Assembly (NCBI GenBank): GCA_020058145.1
Contig: JAGVEP010000531.1
Coordinates: 1-15,205 of the forward strand
From: Phycisphaerae bacterium
GTDB lineage: Bacteria > Planctomycetota > Phycisphaerae > UBA1845 > Fen-1342
Direction of reading: 5' to 3'
DNA: 15,205 nt
The notes under the pieces are model-generated. The model had not been told where the DNA came from. It worked only from the letters and a program-made list of their open reading frames with translations, and made no database searches. This document shows positions 7,221-14,783 of the stretch, piece by piece (the stretch's first letter is position 1; every line of letters begins with the position of its first letter). The translations under genes were made by a program, and so were the position numbers.

Positions 7221-10200
7221 ATGCCGCCTTCTCCAACGACGCCCGGCCCACCGAACGCCGCGTTGCCGCGCGATCCCACCGGTTCGCACCTTTCCGACGC
7301 TGATTGGCTGGCGTGGGCCCGCCGCGCGGAATCGCCGGTTGCCTTGGGACGGCTGGGCTCATACGAACTGCTGTCTGAGATTGGCCACGGCGCTCAGGGA
7401 ACGGTTTACAAGGCGCGCCAGCCGGGAACCAAGCGTGAGGTCGTCATAAAACGGCTGGCGGCTGGCTCGTTCGCCACAGCGAGCATGCGGGCGCGCTTCG
7501 AACGCGAGATCGAGGCACTCGGTGTGCTCCGCCACCCCAACATTGTGACCGCACACGCGGCGGAGCTGGTCGACGGTCAGCCGATACTGGTGCTGGAGTG
7601 GGTCGATGGCCAGCCGATGGACCGCTGGGCCGCCGCCGGACCTGAGGGGCGGCGAGACGTGCGGGAGATACTGGCGACGTTCGCGCTGGCTTGCGACGCC
7701 GTTGCTCACGCTCACCAGCATGCGGTTATTCATCGCGATCTGAAACCGTCCAACATCTTCGTCGATGCCGTCGACCAGCCGCATGTGCTTGACTTCGGGC
7801 TGGCGACCTGGACGCGCGACGCGGCCAGGACGACGCTGGCCGCGCCGTCGGAAGCCCACGGCTTCCTCGGAACCCCCGCATATGCGTCTCCGGAGCAGAT
7901 TGGCGGCGGTCACGCCGAGCTAGACACGCGGACGGACATCTTCTCGCTGGGCGTCATTCTCTATGAGCTGCTGACGGGCGAGTGGCCGTTCGCCGCGCCA
8001 GACCGGCATGCTCCTGGCCCGCTACTGGCCGACGTGTTCGACGCTGTGCGGCGCGTGGAACCGCGCCGCCCGTCGAGTTTACGCCCTGAACTGGGGACGG
8101 AACTCGACGCCATTCTCCTCAAAGCGATCGCGAAGGTTCCCGGTGAGCGCTATCAGTCGGCGGACGCGCTGGCGGGCGACCTCCGCCGCTTCCTCGCCGG
8201 GGAGCCCGTGCTCGCCCATCCGCTCACGACGGGGTACGAGCTTCGCAAGCTCGTACGGCGACATCGTGTCGCATTCGGCGGCGGCGCGCTGCTGGCGGGG
8301 CTGGTCCTCGCCTTCGCCATCGTCGCGACCGTCTTTACACTCCGGCTGTCGCAGCGACAGCGCGAGTTGCTGGCGGCTCAGCAGAGCGAGCGGGCGCAGC
8401 GCGTCGCGGCGGAGATGAACGCGTACACGGCAGCGCTCGCCGGGGCGGAGGCGGCCCTCCAAGCAGGTAACGTAAACGCCGGCCGCTTGAGCTTGGACCA
8501 GGCACCCGAGCGACTTCGAAACTGGGAGTGGTACCATTACTGGGGCGCACTCGACCGGAGCCTCAGCCAGTTCAAGCTCCCGAGCACGGCCTTCGGGCTG
8601 GCTATTTCCGCAGACGGCCGCCATCTGGCAGCCGCATGCCGTGACGGACAGGTGCGTGTCTGGGACACCAACTCGTGGACGACCGTCGCCAGTCTGCCCG
8701 CGCGAACCGGGGAAGGCGTCCAGGTAGCGTTCTCACCGCGTGCCGATCTGCTGGCGTATGGCGTAGCGGAACACGGCGTGCGGGTGTGGGACCTGCACTC
8801 CATGTCTGAACTGGCGTCGGCCAGCGGGCATGCAGCACCGGTTACTGGCGTGGTGTTTAGCCCCGATGGAAGCCGGTTGGCGACCGCCTCGGCCGATCGT
8901 ACGATTCGCATCTGGCGCGTGCCGCCGGACGTCGCGTGCACAATGATGGCGCCGGCCAACGATCCGTCGCCGCCGGCGTCACTCGAGCTGGAACGGACGC
9001 TAAGCGGTCCCGAGGGCGCCGTTACCACTGTCGCCTTTGGCCCGGACGGATCTCGCCTAGCCTCCGCAGCCGGGGACCGTACGGTGATATTGTGGGATGC
9101 CAACACTGGCCAGATCGTCGGTACGCTGCGGGGTCACTCCAGCACCGTAACCGCCGTCCAGTTTAGTCCGAATGGCGAACAGCTCGTGTCCGCTGCGTAC
9201 GACGGCTTGGTCAAGGTCTGGCAAGTGGAGGACGGTCGAGAGCTGCTGTCGGTGCACGGGCACGATGCGCTAGTGTCGGCGGTGGCCTATAGCCCGGACG
9301 GCACGCGAATCGCTTCCGCCGCTTGGGATAAGACGATCCGCGTCTGGGACACCCATAGCGGTGATCCGGTGGCACGCTGGCTGGGTCATACGGACAACGT
9401 GACGGCCGTCATATTCTCACGCGATGGTCGGCAACTCTTCACGGCGGCTGCCGACGAGACGGTGAGGGTCTGGCCGACTGAGGACGTAAGTGTCCTGACT
9501 GCTCGAAACTCCAGCGCGCGGGCCAACGGCTTCGCCGGCCCGCCGGACCTGAGCTGGCTGGCCGTCGCGTATGGTTCCGGCGAGGGTGCGTTCGGCCGAA
9601 TCGTCCTGTGGGATCCGCGCGCCGGGCGCGCTGTCGCCACGCTGCATGAGAACACGCACGTGCACGCCCGTGGCCAGCGCCTGGAGCTTGGCGCGATCGC
9701 CGCCAGCCCCGATGGCCGTTGGCTCGCCGCCGAATCAGGCGCCGGGACGATTCTGTGCTGGTCGACCGCTCGTTGGAACGACCGTGTTGGGGGCAACACA
9801 CCGGCGCTCGAATGGGATGCAATAGCAGAAGCGGCGGTGCTGCGAACGCCGGATGCGGCGGAGGGCGTGAACGCCGCGCTCTACGCAACCTGCATGAGCT
9901 TTGTCCCCGACGGCGTCCGCTTGGTCAGCGGACATCACGACGGCGCCCTCCGCGTCTGGAGCGTGGACGAAGCGACGCTGCTTCGCAGCGTCGAGTTTGG
10001 TCAAGGGCCGATCGTCGCTGTGCTGTGTGTACCTCCCACCCGGCAGATCCTGGTCGCGACGCGCGATGGCGGCATTGTTGTACTTGATGCGGAGACCCCC
10101 TCCGTAGTGCGGACCCTGGACCCACCGACAGCTACGCCGCGCGCACTGGCGTGCAGCTCCGACGGCCAGCGGCTTGCCATCGGCCTCAATGACGCAGGCA

Positions 10201-10505
10201 TTGAGCTATGGGATACGGCTGGTTGGACGCGCGCCGCCACGCTCCGCAGCCACTCGGCCGCTGTGCGCTGTCTCGCCTTCAGCCCCGACGGCTCGCGCCT
10301 GGTCTCCGGCTCAGATGACCGTACGCTCAAGCTCTGGGACGTCCCGACCGGTCGGGAGGTAGCAACCTTTCATGGCCACGGCTACCTGATATCCGGAGTG
10401 ACATTCACGGCGGACGGCGCCCGAATCATCTCGAGCTCGGGCGACGGCACCGTGCGACTCTGGGACTCGACTGAAGTACATGGCAGCAAATGGTCCCAGC
10501 CGTGA
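7221..10505 (+). CDS. Membrane Ser/Thr protein kinase with 14 WD40 repeats
   Basis: The ATG at 7221 gives 1094 residues. An in-frame GTG at 7155 lies inside the sigma-factor helix-turn-helix codons and is not needed. The PknB-like kinase domain is intact: Gly loop GHGAQG at 55-60, ATP Lys 77, helix-C Glu 96, HRDLKPSN with catalytic Asp 173, DFG at 191-193 and GTPAYASPEQ at 217-226. One transmembrane helix spans about 350-374. A coiled-coil-like linker (about 377-450) ends in the LRNWEW motif typical of these kinases. From about 451 to the end there are 14 WD40 units; units 1-7 and 12-14 are mostly canonical (for example FSPDGSRL ending in WD), while 8-11 are degenerate. The catalytic part should be cytoplasmic and the WD40 part outside the membrane. 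It shares an operon with the ECF sigma factor and may control it by phosphorylation; this is inferred from gene order. Confidence 0.95.
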   Translation: MPPSPTTPGPPNAALPRDPTGSHLSDADWLAWARRAESPVALGRLGSYELLSEIGHGAQGTVYKARQPGTKREVVIKRLAAGSFATASMRARFEREIEALGVLRHPNIVTAHAAELVDGQPILVLEWVDGQPMDRWAAAGPEGRRDVREILATFALACDAVAHAHQHAVIHRDLKPSNIFVDAVDQPHVLDFGLATWTRDAARTTLAAPSEAHGFLGTPAYASPEQIGGGHAELDTRTDIFSLGVILYELLTGEWPFAAPDRHAPGPLLADVFDAVRRVEPRRPSSLRPELGTELDAILLKAIAKVPGERYQSADALAGDLRRFLAGEPVLAHPLTTGYELRKLVRRHRVAFGGGALLAGLVLAFAIVATVFTLRLSQRQRELLAAQQSERAQRVAAEMNAYTAALAGAEAALQAGNVNAGRLSLDQAPERLRNWEWYHYWGALDRSLSQFKLPSTAFGLAISADGRHLAAACRDGQVRVWDTNSWTTVASLPARTGEGVQVAFSPRADLLAYGVAEHGVRVWDLHSMSELASASGHAAPVTGVVFSPDGSRLATASADRTIRIWRVPPDVACTMMAPANDPSPPASLELERTLSGPEGAVTTVAFGPDGSRLASAAGDRTVILWDANTGQIVGTLRGHSSTVTAVQFSPNGEQLVSAAYDGLVKVWQVEDGRELLSVHGHDALVSAVAYSPDGTRIASAAWDKTIRVWDTHSGDPVARWLGHTDNVTAVIFSRDGRQLFTAAADETVRVWPTEDVSVLTARNSSARANGFAGPPDLSWLAVAYGSGEGAFGRIVLWDPRAGRAVATLHENTHVHARGQRLELGAIAASPDGRWLAAESGAGTILCWSTARWNDRVGGNTPALEWDAIAEAAVLRTPDAAEGVNAALYATCMSFVPDGVRLVSGHHDGALRVWSVDEATLLRSVEFGQGPIVAVLCVPPTRQILVATRDGGIVVLDAETPSVVRTLDPPTATPRALACSSDGQRLAIGLNDAGIELWDTAGWTRAATLRSHSAAVRCLAFSPDGSRLVSGSDDRTLKLWDVPTGREVATFHGHGYLISGVTFTADGARIISSSGDGTVRLWDSTEVHGSKWSQP

Positions 10506-10844
10506 CGGGAGGGCCACACCGCTGGATGTGCCGCCGAGCCCGGGCCACGTCCGCGGTGATAGGGCGTCCCCCCCAACGTACAGCCGTTCAGTCGGGCATT
10601 CATGCCGCACCAGCCAGGTCGCTCGTCGGGCACTGAATCCGAAGGTCGGCTACACGTGTCCACTACTGGTTGGCGTCATCAAGCCGGCAGCCACGAGGGA
10701 TGTGCGTCAGCAAGAATCCGACCCAGCCCATTTGCTTACACCCGCATCCGTTACTCGTGACGGACGCGGCATTTACCCTGCTCGAACGCGCTGGCCGTGA
10801 CCTCGTCGCCGAAGCGCGTGCCTTGGAAGACGACGCGCGTGTGA
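10506..10844. other. Stretch without a supported intact gene
   Basis: No frame here has convincing family similarity or a clear ribosome site. On the plus strand, around 10740-10842, fragments such as VTRDGRGIYP in one frame and PCSNALAVTSSPKR in the next could be decayed upstream parts of the transposase remnant that follows. They are separated by a frameshift and a TGA at 10842-10844. No convincing terminator was found directly after the kinase stop. Confidence 0.4.
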
Positions 10845-11171
10845 ACAGGCTGCCCGAGTGCGTCGCGCTGCAACGCCGGCCGCCCTTACGGTCGGTCCCT
10901 GCGGATCAAACGCGAACTGGACCGGCGGCGCTTTCCGCCGATCCCGCGCGCGACCAAGCAGTTTGAGCGGCTGTACAAAGGTCGCACGGCGGTGGAGCGG
11001 GTCAACGCGCGGCTGAAGATTTTCTGGGGCGCCGATGACGGCAACATCGTTGACCCGCGGCACGCCGTGCTGATCGTGCACGCCAGGCTGGCCACGCTGC
11101 TGGCGAGCAGCCTTCGCTGCGTGGGGCCGCTGAGCCAGTTGCGGTTGTCGGCGATCGCGCGGGCCCTGTAA
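10845..11171 (+). pseudogene. C-terminal remnant of a DDE transposase
   Basis: A plus-strand frame reads through to TAA at 11169-11171, preceded in frame by TGA at 10842. It encodes about 108 residues: a Cys-rich patch (GCPSASRCNAGRPYGRS), then RRFPPIPRATKQFERLY, GRTAVERVNARLKIFWGADD and an Ala/Leu-rich end. The RTAVERVNARLK segment is the conserved C-terminal block, containing the third acidic catalytic residue (Glu), of IS4/IS5/IS1182-type DDE transposases. The N-terminal catalytic residues are absent, there is no start codon with a ribosome site, and the upstream pieces fall in other frames. This is a dead insertion-sequence fragment. Its exact IS family was not determined, and the terminal inverted repeats could not be identified. 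Confidence 0.75.
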
Positions 11172-11187
11172 ACGCGGGCGCCCGCGT
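11172..11187. repeat. Perfect 16-bp palindrome after the transposase remnant
   Basis: ACGCGGGC at 11172-11179 is followed directly by its reverse complement GCCCGCGT at 11180-11187. It begins one base after the remnant's TAA. It could be part of an IS end, a protein-binding palindrome or a GC-rich accident; no T-run follows, so a standard terminator is unlikely. Confidence 0.45.
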
Positions 11188-11499
11188 AACGAAGCCCGCT
11201 CACCGGCCGATCGCGTGCGGGGTCCTAGCTATCCTATTGGCCGACCGCTGCCCGATCGGCTTCGCGACCCCCGCCCGCGCTTCCCAAACCCAACTCCACA
11301 CGCCGAACCGCTCGGTGCCCACACCGAAAAGATTTTACAAACCTGTCCATACCGAATATTTCATCCGCCGTACTTTGGGCCGGTAGCGCTGGGCCAGAAT
11401 GGTGGTTGTGACCGATTGACGTTGAGCGTCCGCCGCGCCGGTGCCGCTCATCGGCTGATGGGTCACTTAAGGGGCGTTCCGTCGGTTGGTGCCGCGTGC
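11188..11499. other. Intergenic stretch, no gene seen
   Basis: About 310 nt between the transposase remnant and the stop of the SGNH-like gene. The part around 11320-11420 looks visibly richer in A and T than its surroundings, with no frame of convincing coding character. Nothing further could be supported here. Confidence 0.5.
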
Positions 11500-12534
11500 C
11501 TAACGCCGCAGGCGGCGTGTCGCGCCCAGGCCGACCAGTGTAAGTGTCAGCATCGCGGCGGCGGTCGGCGCGCACGGCCCGGGCGACGTCGTGATCGGGC
11601 AGCCTGTGCTGTCAACCGCTGTGCCTGTCGGTGTGTCGGGGCACACATCGCTGGCATCCGGCACGCCGTCCTGATCTGCGTCTGGCAGCACAGGCCCGTC
11701 GCAGTTCCCGTCGGCGCACGGATCGCCCCCGACCAGAGCGTCCGCGGCGGCGTACCACCCCAGCGCGACCCGCTGACTGCCGGCGTCGTTGAGGTGCCCC
11801 TCATCAGCGGCATAGCCGGAGTACAGCCGCTGGTAGGTCTGGCCGCCTGAGTTGAACGTGAACACGGCGCCGCTGGGGGCGTGGGCCTCAATGTCCGCAA
11901 CATCCAGCAGCAGCTTGCCCTGCGCAGTGCAGAACGCGCGCACCGCCGCGTTGTACTCGTTCCGCCTGACATTGTCCGAGTCGGATGACGTGGTCAGCGG
12001 CATCGTCGCGTAGACGAACCGCGTCGCGGGGTAGGAGGTCTCCAAGGCGGCCATCGAGTCGACGTAGGCCGTCGCGTCGGCGTCCTGATCGATGAAGCAC
12101 AGCTTGTTTAAGGCCGCGGCGACGGCCGGGTTGTGCCAGCCCGAGACGCGGACCGAGTCATCGAAATACGCGATCTTGGCCTCCCACCCGGGGTTGCCGC
12201 GATCACAGTCGTAGATCGTCCCAGGCACCGTCGCCGCCGGCGGATCGTTGGCCCGCGCCCCGTCATCACCAACCCACTCTATGACCAACTGGTAGCGCGT
12301 CGGATTGGCTGAATGCAGGGCATCCAGGCCACTGATGATGTTGCCACCGACGGAAGCATGGGTGAACAGCCAGGTCTGCTGCCCGATCGCATCCATCGTG
12401 GCCTGGGGTAGCGTGGAAATCGAGTCGAGCTGCCGATGGTCGATCACCTGCGCGAAGACCGCCGTCGCACACGTGCAACTTAGCGCGCAACAGCCGAGGA
12501 GCAGCGCTCGTGGCATGTTGTCTCTCCGGTGCAT
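11500..12534 (-). CDS. Exported SGNH-hydrolase-like protein with TSP3 repeat and C-terminal anchor
   Basis: The ATG at 12534 gives 344 residues, with AAGGAG 8 nt upstream. A second ATG six codons later (12516) also has a GGAGAG site and is a possible alternative. The signal peptide ends near residue 28 (TAVFA). The body resembles SGNH/GDSL esterases: block I HASVGGNI with putative nucleophile Ser 61 and oxyanion Asn 65, and block V DEGHLND with Asp 244 and His 247. These would form the Ser/Asp/His set; the substrate is unknown, but the family removes acyl or acetyl esters from carbohydrates and lipids. Residues about 285-313 form a thrombospondin type-3 Ca-binding repeat (DADQDGVPDASDVCPD). 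The end is CAPTAAAMLTLTLVGLGA followed by RRLRR, a Cys/helix/Arg anchor like that of the protein at 2983-6132. Confidence 0.87.
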   Translation of the reverse strand: MHRRDNMPRALLLGCCALSCTCATAVFAQVIDHRQLDSISTLPQATMDAIGQQTWLFTHASVGGNIISGLDALHSANPTRYQLVIEWVGDDGARANDPPAATVPGTIYDCDRGNPGWEAKIAYFDDSVRVSGWHNPAVAAALNKLCFIDQDADATAYVDSMAALETSYPATRFVYATMPLTTSSDSDNVRRNEYNAAVRAFCTAQGKLLLDVADIEAHAPSGAVFTFNSGGQTYQRLYSGYAADEGHLNDAGSQRVALGWYAAADALVGGDPCADGNCDGPVLPDADQDGVPDASDVCPDTPTGTAVDSTGCPITTSPGPCAPTAAAMLTLTLVGLGATRRLRR

Positions 12535-12881
12535 ACCGAATACTCCTTCCGCCGTGAGTCGAACCGCGGGGCTCTACTCGGCGATTGTACTGGGCACAGC
12601 CCGCCTTTATGTCGAAATTCTCCGGGCTCTTCGCCGCCTCGAGGGGGCAAGAGGGGGACAGTCTGGTCCTTTGTGCGGGCGGCCGGAAGCACCAACAGCC
12701 CCAGGTGCGTCCGCGTTGAGCCACAAGGACTCATTCTCCGCCAGCAGATCGTTTTTCTCCAACGCTCGGTGGAACGTCCGCAGCCGAGGCGGCGCGACAC
12801 TCTCGAAACCATGCGTAGCGCCGCCGATTCTCTGAACCACTGTTCCTGGGTCTGCGCGCTCACGTTTTGCGAGAAACGGCG
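12535..12881. other. Intergenic stretch with a possible decayed minus-strand frame
   Basis: This 347-nt gap lies upstream of the SGNH-like gene. On the minus strand an open frame runs 12840-12607 (77 residues, GTG start, no clear ribosome site). It includes RLRTFHRALEKNDLLAENES and ends in a Pro/Arg-rich tail. It does not match a family I recognise. The run near 12641-12668 (GAGGGGGACAGTCTGGTCC) resembles sequences often seen at the edges of RAYT-type mobile genes, so a decayed mobile gene is possible. Confidence 0.3.
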
Positions 12882-14747
12882 TCAGCGTTCAAACGCGCCG
12901 AGGTCGGTAGCTGAGTGTGCAGCCCGGCCCGCGCCGATGATGTCCCACCCTAATCCGACGTCGATTCCGGCATCGACGGCCGGACTGCCCTCTGCCAAGC
13001 GAAAATCGCGGTTGGGCAGATCGACAAAACACGGGTCGGCGTCGATGTTCCCGCTCAGCGCCGCCGGCCCCGGGCCGTCGCCGAACCATAGGTTGTGCTC
13101 GCCGGTAATCAGCTCCGTGCGTGTGTTTTCGCTGAGATACGGCTGGCCGTCCGGCTGGACGACGATGTTGTTCCGCAGCCGCAGAAGCAGAGCGGGAGAG
13201 TACTCGTCTCGCGCGAGGGCCCCGGCCGTTGACGTGCCCCGCGCGCCGCAGTCGTAGAACGTGTTGTTATACACCTCGACGACACCCGTGCCCTCTGGGC
13301 CGTTGTTGACGTAGCCGGGCACGTAGATGCCGGCGTAGTTGGCGGCCCCGTCGGGTGGATCCGGGCCGTGCCCCACGTCGTAGATCACGTTGTTATACGC
13401 CTCGACCGGTCCCTGCGACGGATCGACCGTCGCGAAGACGATGCCGTCGCACGCGTCGCCGTGTATCAGGTTGTCGTGGACGATCAGGTCGTACTGGTTG
13501 AAGCCCGTCGTGTCGCGCGGCCCGCAGTCGGGAAGACACAGCGGCGACGAATGGAACTGGATCGCCCGGCAGGTGTTGTTGTCGTGGATGTGATTCCAGC
13601 CGACCTCGATGTGGACCGAGTCGGTCGTGAAGTAGACCGCGTGATACTGTTTGGAAGCCCCGAGGACGCCCGTGTCGTGCACCTCGTTGCCCAGAAACCG
13701 CAGGTGCGTGGCCAGTGAGGCCGCAAAGCAGCCCGTCGGTCCGTCGCCGTTGGGACACGAGATGTCATTGCCCACGACTCGCCAGCCGACGGCGCCGTCC
13801 CCGCCAAGATCGAGCGCGCTGGTCCTTCCACGAAGACGCAGACCGGCAATTACCCAGTAGCTGGTATGGACGCCGACGGGCGGAACGACGCGCAGGCCGT
13901 ACTGCAAGCCGCCCGGATCGCCAACTGTGACTGTGGCGTCCGGAAAGGCCACGAGCGCGATCGGGGCCTCCTCAGTGCCGTCGATTTCGAGTGCCAGCGC
14001 CGCCTCGGCGTAGTGCTCGCTGACGGCGGCGACACCGTCCATGGCGTAGATGATGTCGCCCGGGCCGACCGCTGCGGCCGCAACGGGCAGGCTGGCCCAC
14101 GGATCGGCGAACGTGCCGCTGCCTCCATCGTCGCCATCAACCGACACGCAGTAGATATGTCCCTCGCGCACCGTGAACGGCACTCCGTTGCTGTCCCCGG
14201 CGCCGGTGTGAACGACGATGTCGCCGGAGCGCGCATCGGACCCGATCTGAACCGCGATGCGCGTATCGCTCCACGCGAGATAATCAGCCGCCTGTCCGCC
14301 CCCAACCGTGACCGTCGAGCCGCCGCGCTGGTCGCCGAAACCGTTGCCATGCAATGTGACAATGGCGCCGGCCTCGTTGAACCCGCCACTGGAAGGTCCG
14401 CTGATCAGATCGGAGAAGAAAACCCGAGCAACGCCGGGCTCGCCGGGCAAGTCCGGGCCAGTGATATCGATGCTTTCGCCGCCTCCCGCGCCGTCGTCGT
14501 TTCCCGCATCGCCGCCGCCACCGTCGTCGTGGCTGCCGCCGCCGGTCCCGCCGTTGTCGTTAATGTTGCCATTTCCGTCTGCGTCCCCGTGATCATTGCC
14601 TACTCCGTTCCCGCTGCCATTCCCATTGTCATTCCCAATTCCGTTTCCGTTGTCATCCCTTTCGTCAATCGTCAGCGGGCAGCCACAAAGCCACACCAGC
14701 GTCGCCACAACTAACACCGACATTGTACGATTCCGCATAGTGCGCAT
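12882..14747 (-). CDS. Lipoprotein with Asn/Gly linker, IPT/TIG domain and right-handed beta-helix
   Basis: The ATG at 14747 gives 621 residues, with AAGGAA 7 nt upstream. The N-terminus is a lipoprotein signal (VVATLVWLCGC) with Cys 23 the likely lipidated residue. Residues 32-90 are a low-complexity Asn/Gly/Asp linker. Residues about 106-193 form an IPT/TIG immunoglobulin-like domain (GAIVTLHGNGFGD, GDIVVHTGAGDSNGVPFTV). From about 195 a right-handed parallel beta-helix begins with YCVSVDGDDGGSGTFADPWA, repeats motifs such as HDNLIHGD and VYNNTFYD, and ends in the usual DPCFVD, SPAVDAG and DLGAFE segments. Such helices act as polysaccharide lyases or as carbohydrate-binding or adhesive proteins. 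No lyase active site could be assigned, so the activity is open. The protein should be membrane-anchored and face outward. Confidence 0.9.
   Translation of the reverse strand: MRTMRNRTMSVLVVATLVWLCGCPLTIDERDDNGNGIGNDNGNGSGNGVGNDHGDADGNGNINDNGGTGGGSHDDGGGGDAGNDDGAGGGESIDITGPDLPGEPGVARVFFSDLISGPSSGGFNEAGAIVTLHGNGFGDQRGGSTVTVGGGQAADYLAWSDTRIAVQIGSDARSGDIVVHTGAGDSNGVPFTVREGHIYCVSVDGDDGGSGTFADPWASLPVAAAAVGPGDIIYAMDGVAAVSEHYAEAALALEIDGTEEAPIALVAFPDATVTVGDPGGLQYGLRVVPPVGVHTSYWVIAGLRLRGRTSALDLGGDGAVGWRVVGNDISCPNGDGPTGCFAASLATHLRFLGNEVHDTGVLGASKQYHAVYFTTDSVHIEVGWNHIHDNNTCRAIQFHSSPLCLPDCGPRDTTGFNQYDLIVHDNLIHGDACDGIVFATVDPSQGPVEAYNNVIYDVGHGPDPPDGAANYAGIYVPGYVNNGPEGTGVVEVYNNTFYDCGARGTSTAGALARDEYSPALLLRLRNNIVVQPDGQPYLSENTRTELITGEHNLWFGDGPGPAALSGNIDADPCFVDLPNRDFRLAEGSPAVDAGIDVGLGWDIIGAGRAAHSATDLGAFER
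14478..14654 (-). repeat. Low-complexity Asn/Gly/Asp linker DNA
   Basis: Codons 32-90 of the lipoprotein use almost only Asn, Gly and Asp, giving an irregular 6-bp-like DNA repeat of GGN AAY units. Mixed use of codons suggests selection on the protein composition and not simple slippage alone. The stretch separates the lipid anchor from the folded domains and is probably a flexible spacer. Confidence 0.75.
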
Positions 14748-14766
14748 GTTCGTGTTCCTTTTCTTC

Positions 14767-14783
14767 TCGCGCGTTTCGCGCGA
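14767..14783 (-). promoter_or_regulatory. Leader hairpin of the lipoprotein gene
   Basis: A perfect 7-bp inverted repeat (TCGCGCG / CGCGCGA, 3-nt loop) ends 6 nt before the AAGGAA ribosome site at 14755-14760. In the transcript it would fold immediately upstream of the ribosome site and might affect translation or stability. Its function is not established. Confidence 0.4.

Noticed and set aside
13866..14714. Plus-strand frame of 282 codons opposite the beta-helix lipoprotein
   Set aside because: Its Val/Ala/Ile-rich repeats are the complement of the Asn/Gly/Asp linker codons and it has no family similarity.
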